From Kutzneria buriramensis (GTDB lineage Bacteria > Actinomycetota > Actinomycetes > Mycobacteriales > Pseudonocardiaceae): 64,000 nt of DNA. The DNA is taken from assembly GCF_003387475.1 (NCBI RefSeq), contig NZ_QUNO01000016.1, positions 124,001 to 188,000 on the forward strand, given 5' to 3'. The notes under the pieces were generated by a model. It ran no database searches. It was not told the DNA's origin and saw only the letters and a list, made by a program, of their open reading frames with translations. Positions 10,373 through 19,286 of the stretch are shown piece after piece (positions within the stretch are counted from its first letter, which is position 1; each line of letters opens with the position of its first letter). The position numbers were made by a program, and so were the translations under genes.

Positions 10373-11202
10373 TTGCCCGCCCGCACCATGTTCGGCCGAG
10401 CCCGCTTCACGAGCAGGTCGCGCAGCTGCGGTGTGTGCCGGCGGCTCACGGTCAGCATGGCGCCGCCGATCTTCACCGACAGCTGCCCGCCGTCCAGCCG
10501 CAGCTCCTCCACGTACGCCAGCGCGATCAGGTGGCTGCGGTGGATGCGCACGAAGCCGGCCTCCCGCCAGCGCTCCTCCAGTCCGGTCAGCGGCGTGCGC
10601 ACCAGGTAGCTGCCGTTGGCGGTGTGCAGGCGTGCGTAGTCGCCCTGGGCCTCGGCGTACCGGACGTCGGCGAGCCGCAGGAACCGGGTCACGCCACCCA
10701 GCTCGACCGGGATGACGTCGTCGGGGGTCACCGCGGGCGGCTCGACGGCCTGCTGCGCCGGCACGTGCACGGAGCTGGCGATCACCTTGTGCGCGACCCG
10801 GTGCACGGCCTCGGCCAGCCGCTGCGGCCGGATCGGCTTCAGCACGTAGTCCAGCGCCTTGAGCTCGAACGCCTCGACCGCGGACTGCTCGTCGGCGGTG
10901 ACGAACACCAGCCCGGGCGGGCTGGCGAACCGGGTCAGGACCCGGGCCAGCTCCATACCGTTCAGGCCGGGCATCTTGATGTCCAGGAACACCGCGTCGA
11001 CCGGGCGGTCCTCATCGGCCGCGCGGTGCAGCAGGCGCAGCGCCTCGGTCGAGTCCTGCGCTCCCTCGGCGACGCCCACGCGCGGGTCCGCGCCGAGCAG
11101 GTAGACGATCTCCTCGAGCACGGGCATCTCGTCGTCGACCGCCAGCACGCGCAGCGGACGCGCCGACGGCACAGCGCAGTCGGGGCACGACGCCGGACTC
11201 AT
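10369..11202 (-). CDS. LytTR-family response regulator
   Basis: 277 aa from the ATG at 11202, chosen because AAGG lies 9 nt upstream; a TTG three codons earlier has no room for a ribosome site. Receiver domain: acidic pair in AVDDEMPVL, phosphoacceptor Asp74 in VFLDIKMPG, and the conserved Lys of VLKPIRP. A linker of about 35 residues leads to a LytTR DNA-binding domain (VRYAEAQGDYARLHT...FVRIHRSHLIALAYV). It is the partner of the kinase at 7092-8267. First gene of the unit; it likely controls its own operon, with the promoter between 11202 and 11292. Confidence 0.93.
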   Translation of the reverse strand: MSPASCPDCAVPSARPLRVLAVDDEMPVLEEIVYLLGADPRVGVAEGAQDSTEALRLLHRAADEDRPVDAVFLDIKMPGLNGMELARVLTRFASPPGLVFVTADEQSAVEAFELKALDYVLKPIRPQRLAEAVHRVAHKVIASSVHVPAQQAVEPPAVTPDDVIPVELGGVTRFLRLADVRYAEAQGDYARLHTANGSYLVRTPLTGLEERWREAGFVRIHRSHLIALAYVEELRLDGGQLSVKIGGAMLTVSRRHTPQLRDLLVKRARPNMVRAGK

Positions 11203-11291
11203 GTCTGCCAACCTTAGTCACCACGCAACCCTGAGCGGCGGCCAGATGAGGATCATCATTCTTCCCCGGTCGAAGACCTTCGCCAGCTACC

Positions 11292-11558
11292 TCACCCGTT
11301 CGGACGTATCGTACGGCCCGCGGCCGCCCGGACGTCGCCGAGGGCGATCTCGAGCTCCAAGAGTGCCTCTTCGGACCGCCGGCGGGCGACCTCCAGGGAA
11401 GCGGCCGCGCCCGGGCCGGCCAGCCGCCGGGTGGGTGCACGGAGCGTGGTCAGCAGGTCGGTGAGCACGCAGGCCAGCCGGGCGGCGTCCGCGATCGCCG
11501 CCATCAGGTCCTGCGGGCCGGCCGGCCGGGCGTCCGGCAGCACCCCGTCTTCGCCCAT
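11292..11558 (-). CDS. Small helical protein of unknown function (88 aa)
   Basis: The ATG is preceded by GGGAAGGGAC, a good ribosome site. The product is Ala/Leu/Arg-rich and predicted mostly alpha-helical (DLMAAIADAARLACVLTDLL; VARRRSEEALLELEIALGD), possibly forming a two-helix hairpin. No family recognised. It diverges from the acyl-AMP ligase gene at 11748, sharing a 190-bp promoter region that carries a CCACAGTGG palindrome at 11583. A connection with the acyl-carrier locus is possible only by position. Confidence 0.55.
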   Translation of the reverse strand: MGEDGVLPDARPAGPQDLMAAIADAARLACVLTDLLTTLRAPTRRLAGPGAAASLEVARRRSEEALLELEIALGDVRAAAGRTIRPNG

Positions 11559-11747
11559 CCGCTGTCCCTTCCCCCAGATGTTCCACAGTGGACGACCGTC
11601 GAGCACACCAACAGTAGATATGTAGCTTTCGGCGACACGACCGGTCAGGGTCCTTGCGCGCCGGACGACACCTGCCGCACGGTGTGCGTGTGCGGGGGCG
11701 CGACCAGCGGGCGAGCGGTCGCGGATGGACAAGGACGGTGACTGGTT

Positions 11748-13460
11748 TTGCGGAATTCGGCACTGGCGCCGTTGCGCGCGCTCGCCCAGGACAGTCCGCG
11801 GCGTGTCCTGTTCACGTTCGTGGACGACGATGGCGGCGATCGCCTCACGCTCACCGCCGGGCAGCTCGCGGCCGGCGGCGAGGCGGTCGCGGATTCGCTG
11901 CGGCGCTGGGGTTTCGAGCCCGGCGACCGCGCGGTGCTGGTGTACCCGCCCGGCCCGGAGTTCGTGTACGCGCTGGTCGGCTGCCTGATCGCCGGCGTGA
12001 TCCCGGTGCCGGTGTACCCGCCGGACCCATTCCGCCTGCGGCAGACCCTGCCCGCCTTCGCCGCCGTGCTCGACGACTGCCGGCCCCGGGCGGTGCTCAC
12101 CACGAAGTCCTACGACCGGGCCCGCAGCGTCGGCGCGGTGGCCGGCGTGTTCGACCGGACGAAACCGAGCTGGCCGCGGATCACCTGGCGGCACACCGAC
12201 AACTGCCGCCCGGCGACTGCTCCGGTCGAGTGGCACTCGCCGTCCGATCCGGACGAGCCGGCGCTGCTCCAGTACACGTCCGGCTCAACCGGATCGCCAC
12301 GCGGAGTGGTCATCACGCACGGCAACCTGATCGCCGAGATCACCGCGAACGCCGTCGACCTGGGCCTGGGCGAGCGGGCGCGGGGCGTGTTCTGGCTGCC
12401 GCAGTACCACGACTTCGGGCTGATCAGCGTCACCGTCTCCACGCTCGCCGGCAACGCGCACAGCTATCTGCTGTCGCCGATGGCGTTCCTGCGTCGCCCG
12501 GCCGTGTGGTTCGACGTGCTGTCCCGGGTGCGCGCGACGCACACCGCGGCGCCGAACTTCGCCTTCGACCTGGCTGTCCGCAAAACCACCGTCGAACAAC
12601 GCGCCCGCTGGGACCTGTCCGAGGTGCGGGTGTTCATGTCCGCGGCGGAGCCGATCCGGCCGGCCACCGTCGAGGCGTTCCTGGACGCCTTCGAGCCGGC
12701 CGGCCTGCACCGGGACGCGTTCTACGCGGCGTACGGCCTGGCCGAGCACACGGTGAGCGTCACCATGGGCGGCCGCGGCACGCTCAGCCTGGACCGGACG
12801 AGCCTGGAGGCGGGCCGGGCGGTGCCGGCCATGTCGGAGCGACCGGCGACCACGGTCGTCGGCTGCGGCCGGCTCACCAAGTTCGACGCCCGGCTGCGCA
12901 TCGTGGACCCGGACACGCACGAGGTCCTGCCGCCGTGCCGGGTCGGCGAGGTGTGGGTCAGTTCGGCGACCAAGGCCCTCGGCTACTACGGGCAGGCCGA
13001 CCAGACCCGGCGCACGTTCCACGCCCAGGTCGCCGGCGGCGAGGACCCGACCCGCTATCTGCGCACGGGCGACCTCGGCTTCCTGCACGGCGACGAGCTG
13101 TTCGTCACGGGCCGGCTGAAGGACCTGATCATCGTGCGCGGGCGCAACCTGCACCCGGAGGACATCGAGGCGAGCGTGCGCGACTGCCACCCGGCCATCC
13201 GGCCGGGCGGAGTCGCCGTCTTCTCGGTGCCGGCCGACGAGGGCGAGCGCGTCGTCGTCCTGGTGGAGACCCGAGACCGCCGCACGGACGCGCAGCCGAT
13301 CGTCGAGGCCGTGACGGCACGGGTGCACCGCGACCACCAGCTGACCTGCGCACGGGTCGTCGTCGGGCCGCAGGGCCTGGTCCGCAAGACGACCAGCGGC
13401 AAGATCCGCCGCAGCGCCTGCCGGGCCGCGTTCCTGGAGCGTGAGGGCGTGCCTGCGTGA
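11748..13460 (+). CDS. Fatty acyl-AMP ligase (FAAL)
   Basis: 570 aa adenylate-forming enzyme. Family knowledge: FAALs convert a fatty acid and ATP to acyl-AMP and pass the acyl group to a carrier protein rather than CoA. Seen: ATP loop YTSGSTGSPRG near residue 175, WLPQYHDFGLI (typical of FAALs), YGLAEHTV, the LEAGRAVPA...VVGCG stretch found after the FAAL insertion, YLRTGDLGFLHGDELFVTGR and the terminal lysine region KTTSGKIRRS. Length matches the family (570-590). An in-frame stop at 11739 forces a start at TTG 11748, with AAGGA about 12 nt upstream. The stop overlaps the GTG of the next gene (GTGA), whose ACP domain is the obvious acyl acceptor. Confidence 0.93.
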   Translation: MRNSALAPLRALAQDSPRRVLFTFVDDDGGDRLTLTAGQLAAGGEAVADSLRRWGFEPGDRAVLVYPPGPEFVYALVGCLIAGVIPVPVYPPDPFRLRQTLPAFAAVLDDCRPRAVLTTKSYDRARSVGAVAGVFDRTKPSWPRITWRHTDNCRPATAPVEWHSPSDPDEPALLQYTSGSTGSPRGVVITHGNLIAEITANAVDLGLGERARGVFWLPQYHDFGLISVTVSTLAGNAHSYLLSPMAFLRRPAVWFDVLSRVRATHTAAPNFAFDLAVRKTTVEQRARWDLSEVRVFMSAAEPIRPATVEAFLDAFEPAGLHRDAFYAAYGLAEHTVSVTMGGRGTLSLDRTSLEAGRAVPAMSERPATTVVGCGRLTKFDARLRIVDPDTHEVLPPCRVGEVWVSSATKALGYYGQADQTRRTFHAQVAGGEDPTRYLRTGDLGFLHGDELFVTGRLKDLIIVRGRNLHPEDIEASVRDCHPAIRPGGVAVFSVPADEGERVVVLVETRDRRTDAQPIVEAVTARVHRDHQLTCARVVVGPQGLVRKTTSGKIRRSACRAAFLEREGVPA

Positions 13461-16400
13461 GGCGGGTCTGTGTCGTCGGGGCCGGCGTCAGCGGTCTGAC
13501 CGTCGCGCGGGAGCTCGAACGTGCCGGGCACTCGGTCACGGTGTTGGAATCCGCGCCCGAAGTCGGCGGCAAGTGCGCCTCGGTGACTCTCGACGGCCAC
13601 GTGTTCGACGTCGGCGGCCACGTCTGCACCCCAATGTACAAACAGCTGTCGGCGTTGATCGCCGAGCTGGGCCTGAACACCGAGGACGTCGTTGCGCACA
13701 CGCCGCAACCGCCTCTGCCCTGGGCGGCACGCCGCCGCTACGAAGCCCTCCGCAGCGAGCACTTCCCCGACATCGCGAAGGCCGGACTGGCGCATTCGGC
13801 CCGGGCGCTCGCCATGCCCGTACGGGAGTGGCTCAGTGAGCTGCCGGAGTTCGCCGCGTCGTTCGGACTCGGCTACACCTCGGCGGGCTACGGTCGTCTC
13901 GACGGCGACCTGCCGGCGCTGTACCTCGTCAAGTACGCCGAGATGACCGGCCTCCTGTCCGACGCACCGGGCCGGGCGTTCACCATCGCCGGCGGCTTTG
14001 GCCAGGTCTGGGACCTGGTCGCCGCCAAGCTGGCGGATGTCCGTTGCGGCGTCAGGATTTCCACGATCCGCCGGCACGGAACCCGAGTGCTCGTCACCGT
14101 CGACGGCGAGACCCTCCGGTTCGACGACCTCGTGCTCACGGTGCCGCTGGACCAGCTGCTGCCGGTGCTGGACGCCCGCGAGGACGAACTGCACATCGCT
14201 GCCGGGATCCGCTACCACGACTACCGCACGACGTTCTGCACCGCGCCCGATCAGCCACGGCTGGCCTTCTCGCTACACGGCACCACCTCCTTCCACCATC
14301 GCTATGCCGACAGTGACGTCTACGCCTGCTACTCCTACGGGCCGTCACCGACGACGGACGCCCTGCACCAGCGGCACTGGAAGTTCATGCCGCACTTCGG
14401 CAGCGCCGACCTGGCCGACGGCATCTACGACCGGATCGAGCAGCTCCAGGGCCGCCATCGCACCTTCCACGTGGGCAGCCTGCCGGCGTTCGAGCTGATC
14501 GAGTGCAACCTCGACTATGCGCGAACCTTTGTCGCCCGGCACTTCGGCTCCGACGTCCGGGAGTGGCTGGTGCGCCGCGTGTCCGCCGAGCTGAAGCGCC
14601 CGGTCGATCCGCACGCGCCGATCGCCACCCTGGGCCTGGAGTCGCTTTCCATGGCCACCGTGCTGGCCGATCTCTCGACCTGGCTGGGTTATCGCGTTCC
14701 GCACTCCCTTCTGCTCGAACTGCCCACTGTGGACGCCGTCGCCCGACACCTCACCGAGCGCGGCCCCCATGCCGCGCCCCCGCGGAGCCTGGCGCTGGCG
14801 CTGACCCCGCCGCGACCGTTCTTCTGCATCGGCGGCGCGGTGGGCGCGGCCTACTACCTGCTGCCGCTGGCGAGGGCGATCGGCCAGCAACAGACCTTCT
14901 ACGCCTTGCAGAGCCCCGGGTTCGACGGCGTGGAAGAGCCGCTCGACGACGTGCCGGCGCTGGCTACCAGGTACATCGACGAGATCAAGGCCATCCAGCC
15001 GCACGGCCCGTACCTGCTCGGCGGCCATTCCTTCGGCGGCCTCGTGGCGTACGAGGTCGGCCGCATGCTGCGCGCCCGCGGCGAGGAAGTCGCGCAGGTG
15101 ATCCTGATCGACACCTACCTCGCCGAACCCGACCAACCGGAGCCACCCGCGGACGACGTGGCGATCATCGAGGAACTGTGGCGCATGCGCGGCCTCGCCT
15201 TCCGCGGCGCGGATGCCCCGCGGCGGCGCGTCGACCAGACGCTCTCCCCCGCCGAGCAGCGCCGCGAGCTGGCGCGGTTCCTCGGCGCGAGCGGCCCCGC
15301 CGACGAGCACATCGCCACCATCATGCGTGTCTACCAGGCGCAACTCGAGGCCGTGGTGCGGTACGACCCGGGTCCGTCCGATCTGGACGTCACGCTGATC
15401 AAGGCCGAGGGCGGCTTCCCCCAGGTGCTGTTCGACGACCGGCACATCGCGCTCCGCCTGGACGACCCGGCCAACGGCTGGCATGACGTCGACCTGGGCC
15501 GGCTGACGGTGATCACCGTGCCCGGCAACCATTTCACGGCGCTCGTCCCGCCGGATCTCACCTCCCTCGCTGCTGCCGTCCGACGCTGCATAGACCGGAT
15601 CCCGGCGCCGCGGCCGCCGGCGTCGGCCAGGGTCGAGTCCAGCATCCACATCAACCCGATGGATCCGGACTTCCTGGCCGATCCGTATCCGTTCTACCAC
15701 CTGCTTCGCGACCTCGCGCCGGTCCACCGCGACGACGCCCTGGACGGCTGGGTGCTGACCCGCCACGCCGAGGTGTCCGCCCTGCTCAGGGACCAGAAAG
15801 TGGTCCGCCCGTCCACGTCAACCCTGCTCACGCGGCTGCCGCCGGACGTCCGCGCCGAGCTCACCCCGTTCATCGACTGGCTCGACTCCAGCCTGCCGTT
15901 CAGCAACCACGAGAGCCACGACCGGATGCGCCGCGCGGTGGCGGGACGGTTCACCGGCCGGGTGATCGAGGCGATGCGGGACCAGGTCGAGCGGACGGTC
16001 ACCGAGATCCTCGACGCGATCGACCGGCCGGGGCCCGTCGAATTCCTCGACGAGGTGGCGTATCCGCTTCCCGGCCGCACCGTGATGGACCTCGTCGGCG
16101 TGCCGCGCGAGGACCAGGCCATGGTGGCCGAGTGGAGCAAGGCCGTGATGGCCGTCCTGGGCCAGGCCCAGTTCGGCGCGGACCCGGTCGCCGTGGCCCA
16201 CCGGGCCAGCGACGCCGCCGACGAACTCACCAGGTACATCGGCAGAACGACCACCGAGGACCTTGTCACCACCGTCATCTCGGTGATCAACGCCGGACTG
16301 GAGACCACCGCCCACTACATCGGCAACGGCGTGCTTGCCTTGCTGCGCAACCCCGACCAGTTCGCACTCCTGCGCGAAGACCCGTCCGTCGCGAAGACCG

Positions 16401-16789
16401 CCGCCGAGGAACTGCTCCGCTACGACACGCCCGCGCCGATCATCACCCCGCAGCTGGTCACCGCGGACGTCGTCCTGGCCGGACAGCAGATCCGGGCCGG
16501 CGAGCTGGTGTTTCCCGTGCTCGGCGCGGCCAACCGCGACCCCGCCCGCTACCCCGATCCCGACCGGCTCGACCTGCGCCGCGCCGACGCCGCCACGCAC
16601 CTCGCCTTCGGCGCCGGCGCGCACTACTGCCTCGGCGCGGCCCTGGCCCGACTCGAGGGCCAGGTGCTGTTCCCCGCCCTCGCCGCGAGGTTTCCGCGTC
16701 TGCGCCTCGACCCCGGCTCCCCCGCTCCGACGTTCCGCGCCGACCCGACACTGCGGGGCCTGACCGGACTTGTCGTCCGCACCACGTAG
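13457..16789 (+). CDS. Four-domain fusion: flavin oxidoreductase - acyl carrier protein - thioesterase - cytochrome P450
   Basis: 1110 aa with no internal stop or frameshift. Domains: (1) about 1-355, FAD-binding amine-oxidase/desaturase-type flavoprotein (VVGAGVSGLTVARELE, then PEVGGKC and FDVGGH); (2) about 360-435, carrier protein with LGLESLSM, phosphopantetheine Ser396; (3) about 450-715, alpha/beta thioesterase, GGHSFGG Ser525, Asp552, GNH His692; (4) about 735-1110, complete P450 with AGLETT in helix I (946-951), EELLR and heme loop FGAGAHYC (Cys1058). All key catalytic residues are present. Inference: the upstream FAAL charges Ser396 with a fatty acid, the flavoprotein and P450 oxidise the tethered chain, and the thioesterase frees it. 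Substrate and product are unknown; I know no characterised protein with this order. Confidence 0.9.
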   Translation: MRRVCVVGAGVSGLTVARELERAGHSVTVLESAPEVGGKCASVTLDGHVFDVGGHVCTPMYKQLSALIAELGLNTEDVVAHTPQPPLPWAARRRYEALRSEHFPDIAKAGLAHSARALAMPVREWLSELPEFAASFGLGYTSAGYGRLDGDLPALYLVKYAEMTGLLSDAPGRAFTIAGGFGQVWDLVAAKLADVRCGVRISTIRRHGTRVLVTVDGETLRFDDLVLTVPLDQLLPVLDAREDELHIAAGIRYHDYRTTFCTAPDQPRLAFSLHGTTSFHHRYADSDVYACYSYGPSPTTDALHQRHWKFMPHFGSADLADGIYDRIEQLQGRHRTFHVGSLPAFELIECNLDYARTFVARHFGSDVREWLVRRVSAELKRPVDPHAPIATLGLESLSMATVLADLSTWLGYRVPHSLLLELPTVDAVARHLTERGPHAAPPRSLALALTPPRPFFCIGGAVGAAYYLLPLARAIGQQQTFYALQSPGFDGVEEPLDDVPALATRYIDEIKAIQPHGPYLLGGHSFGGLVAYEVGRMLRARGEEVAQVILIDTYLAEPDQPEPPADDVAIIEELWRMRGLAFRGADAPRRRVDQTLSPAEQRRELARFLGASGPADEHIATIMRVYQAQLEAVVRYDPGPSDLDVTLIKAEGGFPQVLFDDRHIALRLDDPANGWHDVDLGRLTVITVPGNHFTALVPPDLTSLAAAVRRCIDRIPAPRPPASARVESSIHINPMDPDFLADPYPFYHLLRDLAPVHRDDALDGWVLTRHAEVSALLRDQKVVRPSTSTLLTRLPPDVRAELTPFIDWLDSSLPFSNHESHDRMRRAVAGRFTGRVIEAMRDQVERTVTEILDAIDRPGPVEFLDEVAYPLPGRTVMDLVGVPREDQAMVAEWSKAVMAVLGQAQFGADPVAVAHRASDAADELTRYIGRTTTEDLVTTVISVINAGLETTAHYIGNGVLALLRNPDQFALLREDPSVAKTAAEELLRYDTPAPIITPQLVTADVVLAGQQIRAGELVFPVLGAANRDPARYPDPDRLDLRRADAATHLAFGAGAHYCLGAALARLEGQVLFPALAARFPRLRLDPGSPAPTFRADPTLRGLTGLVVRTT

Positions 16790-16797
16790 AATGACTC

Positions 16798-17490
16798 GTG
16801 GCCGTGATGCTCGACGACAAGTACATCAACGACCGGCACACCATGCATCGGTGGCTGCGGTTGCAGGCGCCGATCTGTGAGGCCGTCCTGCCCGACGGCC
16901 GCTGGGTGTGGCTGGTCAGCCGCTACGCGGACGCGGTCGCCATCCTCAAGCCGGCGCCGCAGGCGCCGACGCTGTCGGACGTCGACGACGTGCTCGCCGG
17001 CCTCGACGGCGACTTCGACCTGCTCGCCGACTTCGCCAAGCCGGCCACCGGTGACGACGTCGTCGCGCACCTGATCGTGAACGGCATCGTCGACCTGCTC
17101 CGACACCCCGAACAGCAGGGCCTCAACGTGGCGGAGCTGTCCCGTCACGACGGCCCGTACGCGACGGCGCTGCAACCGGTCGCCGAGCCGACTTCGTTGG
17201 CGGGCATCGACATCCTGCCCGGCGAGACCGTGGCGGTGCTGATCGGCTCGGCCAACCGCGACCCGTCCGTGTTCGACCGGCCCGACGACCTGGACCTGTC
17301 CCGCGACGCCACCGGCCGCCTCACCCTCGGCGACCACGACGACCTCGTCACCGAGGCGATCACGAAGCTACGCCGCCGGTTTCCGGACCTGGCACTGGCG
17401 TCCGAGCCCACCCGCCTCGACGACGTGGTCGTCAACGGCTACGCCGCCGCGCCGGTCACTCCGGGACCGAGGAGTGCCGCCCTCGCCTGA
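16798..17490 (+). CDS. P450-derived protein lacking the heme-binding cysteine (230 aa)
   Basis: Alignable to the P450 fold in pieces: an N-terminal RWLRLQAP and WVWLVSRYADAVAIL stretch, a shortened helix I region (VVAHLIVNGIVDLLRHPEQ), an ExxR-like ELSRHDGPY, and the substrate-strand region GIDILPGETVAVLIGSANRD. The expected F-x-x-G-x-x-x-C loop is replaced by LTLGDHDDLVTEA, so the Cys ligand is absent, and the protein is about 170 residues shorter than a P450. It begins 8 bp after the fusion gene. The reading frame is intact, which argues for a retained non-heme role. Known parallels are EryCII and DesVIII, heme-less P450 homologues that activate glycosyltransferases; here the partner would be the upstream fusion. 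Alternatively it is a decaying duplicate. The 3' end overlaps the convergent next gene by 35 bp. Confidence 0.75.
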   Translation: MAVMLDDKYINDRHTMHRWLRLQAPICEAVLPDGRWVWLVSRYADAVAILKPAPQAPTLSDVDDVLAGLDGDFDLLADFAKPATGDDVVAHLIVNGIVDLLRHPEQQGLNVAELSRHDGPYATALQPVAEPTSLAGIDILPGETVAVLIGSANRDPSVFDRPDDLDLSRDATGRLTLGDHDDLVTEAITKLRRRFPDLALASEPTRLDDVVVNGYAAAPVTPGPRSAALA

Positions 17491-18250
17491 CCGACTCGGC
17501 CTGGGCCGGCGGCAGCGCGACGATGGCCCGGATCAGGTCCCGCACGGCGGCGGCGCGATCCTCCGCTTCGAGCAGAATCAGCAGCCGTTCGGCCGACAGC
17601 TGCCGCGAGAAGGTGAACGGCTCGGAGAACTGGTCGTGCAGGCGGTCCACCGACGCCTCGTGGGCACGGAGGAAGGACCGCCCGAGGTAAACGGCGACCA
17701 GGGCCCCGACCGCGCCGACGGACCCGGCGACGATCGCCACGACCATGGTGCCCGTGAACGCCACCGCGACGACGGCGATCACCAGCACGGCGAAGCCGAC
17801 GACCACCATCCGTTGCGCCTGACGGAAACTGCGATCCGCCTGGGACGTCGCCAGCGTGTGGTAGTAGTCCATGCGCCGCTGGGTGAGCGACCACAACGCG
17901 TTCAGGTCGAGCGGCCCCTGCCGGTCGGCGGCCTGCTCGGCATGGCCCAACAGCCGACGCGCCTCCGCCAACCGTTGGCGGTCGAGATGCTCCCGTTGGA
18001 GCGCATCGCGATACGCCAAGTTGACCAGCAGCGCCAGCACGGCGAACACCAGCGCCGTCACGACGGCCAGCACCAGCACGGCGAGGTCCGGCCCGACAAA
18101 CCGTTCCACGCCAACGGAAACGTGGTAGTCGCGGTACAGCACATAGGACGTCACGCCGACCGCGATCACCACCAGGACGGTGAACCATCCACCGCGAACC
18201 TGCCGGCGGCGTTCCGGCGAGGTGCGCCACGCGTCCGTCAACTCGTCCAT
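17456..18250 (-). CDS. Membrane protein with two pairs of transmembrane helices, possibly TRADD-N-associated type
   Basis: 264 aa. Helices: about 23-42 and 53-78, then a cytoplasmic helical segment ending LWSLTQRRMDYYHTLATSQA and DRSFRQAQRM, then a second hydrophobic pair about 150-195, and a soluble C-terminal helix (LSAERLLILLEAEDRAAAVRDL). The Y-H...QA..SF..A pattern before a helix pair resembles the TRADD-N-associated membrane domain described in bacterial conflict systems; this is from memory and tentative. No effector partner lies beside it. ATG at 18250; the 3' end overlaps the convergent P450-like gene. Confidence 0.7.
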   Translation of the reverse strand: MDELTDAWRTSPERRRQVRGGWFTVLVVIAVGVTSYVLYRDYHVSVGVERFVGPDLAVLVLAVVTALVFAVLALLVNLAYRDALQREHLDRQRLAEARRLLGHAEQAADRQGPLDLNALWSLTQRRMDYYHTLATSQADRSFRQAQRMVVVGFAVLVIAVVAVAFTGTMVVAIVAGSVGAVGALVAVYLGRSFLRAHEASVDRLHDQFSEPFTFSRQLSAERLLILLEAEDRAAAVRDLIRAIVALPPAQAESVRRGRHSSVPE

Positions 18251-18298
18251 CGGCGGAATGCTAGCCAGCCGCCCCAGCGGGCAAAACCTCCGTTGGTG

Positions 18299-19273
18299 TC
18301 ACACGAAGAGGCGGGCGATCGGCGGCGCGCCGGCCTTGGTATTGCCGATCACCGTGTACGTGAACGCGCCGGCCGGGTCGCATACGGACCCGAACGACAC
18401 GCCCGGGTCGCTGCCGGCGGCTATCACCACATCGGACGACATGTGCAGCCAGAATCCCAGACCGTTTCGGCGTCCCCACCGCTCGACGACGCTGCGCGGC
18501 CGCACCATCTCCGCCACCAGCGCCGGCGACACGATCCGGCCGGCGAAGAAGGCCCGCCACAGCGCGTGGTAGTCGGCGACGGTGGAATAGATTCCGCCGT
18601 CGCCGGTTCCCCTGACCGGGAGGTGGAACACGTTGGTGCGCAAGCCATCCTGCTCCAGGTAACCGAGCGCCACGCGGTGGTCCGGCTCGTCGGCGCGCAG
18701 AAACTCCGTGTCGACCATGCCGGCCGGCGCGCAGACCCGTTGCGCGACCAGATCGTGGAACGGGATGCCGCTGACTCGTTCGGCGATCAGCGCCAGTACC
18801 ACGAAGGCGCCGTTGTTGTAGCGAAAGTCCGTGCCCGGCGGGAATTTCGTGGGATAACCGTCCAGGACGGCCAGGTAGTCCTCCGTGGTCACGAGCTCCT
18901 GGACGGGCACCGCCAGCCAGGGGCCAGCGTCCTCGTCGTAGTAGTCGCCGATACCGGAGCGGTGGGACAGCAACTGCTCGACCGTCACGGCGTCGTCGAT
19001 CAGCGGCAGGTCCGAGCCCAGCACGGACCGCGCGGTCGTGGACAGCTCGACCGTGCCGTCCTCGACCAGCGTCATCACCGCCAACGCGGTCAACGGCTTG
19101 GTGCCGCTGGCGATCGCGAACCGGGTGTCCACTGTGTTCGGAACACCCAGTCCGCGATGCGCCATGCCGTAGGCCCGTTCGAACACCGTCTCGCCGGCGC
19201 GGTCTAGCCGCACAACGCCGGAGAACGACGTGGTCACGGCGAGCTGGTCGACCTCTGCCCCCAGTTGGTCCAT
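18299..19273 (-). CDS. Serine beta-lactamase-fold hydrolase (class C / D-aminopeptidase family)
   Basis: 324 aa. Active-site motifs: Ser56-x-x-Lys59 (ASGTKPL) and Tyr152-x-Asn154 (RYNNGAF). No signal peptide is visible, which argues for a cytoplasmic esterase or peptidase rather than a secreted beta-lactamase; substrates of this family are diverse. The ATG at 19273 lies 13 bp after the DUF4180 stop, making it the last gene of a run with the HTH regulator, hydrolase and DUF4180 genes. A longer in-frame extension upstream would overlap DUF4180 almost entirely and was rejected. Confidence 0.85.
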   Translation of the reverse strand: MDQLGAEVDQLAVTTSFSGVVRLDRAGETVFERAYGMAHRGLGVPNTVDTRFAIASGTKPLTALAVMTLVEDGTVELSTTARSVLGSDLPLIDDAVTVEQLLSHRSGIGDYYDEDAGPWLAVPVQELVTTEDYLAVLDGYPTKFPPGTDFRYNNGAFVVLALIAERVSGIPFHDLVAQRVCAPAGMVDTEFLRADEPDHRVALGYLEQDGLRTNVFHLPVRGTGDGGIYSTVADYHALWRAFFAGRIVSPALVAEMVRPRSVVERWGRRNGLGFWLHMSSDVVIAAGSDPGVSFGSVCDPAGAFTYTVIGNTKAGAPPIARLFV

Positions 19274-19286
19274 CCGCCCAGGATAG

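Noticed and set aside
11748-13460. FAAL as the lipid starter enzyme for the NRPS at the left edge
   Set aside because: The NRPS begins with an A domain and has no starter condensation domain; a two-component/symporter operon separates them and an ACP lies in the adjacent gene.
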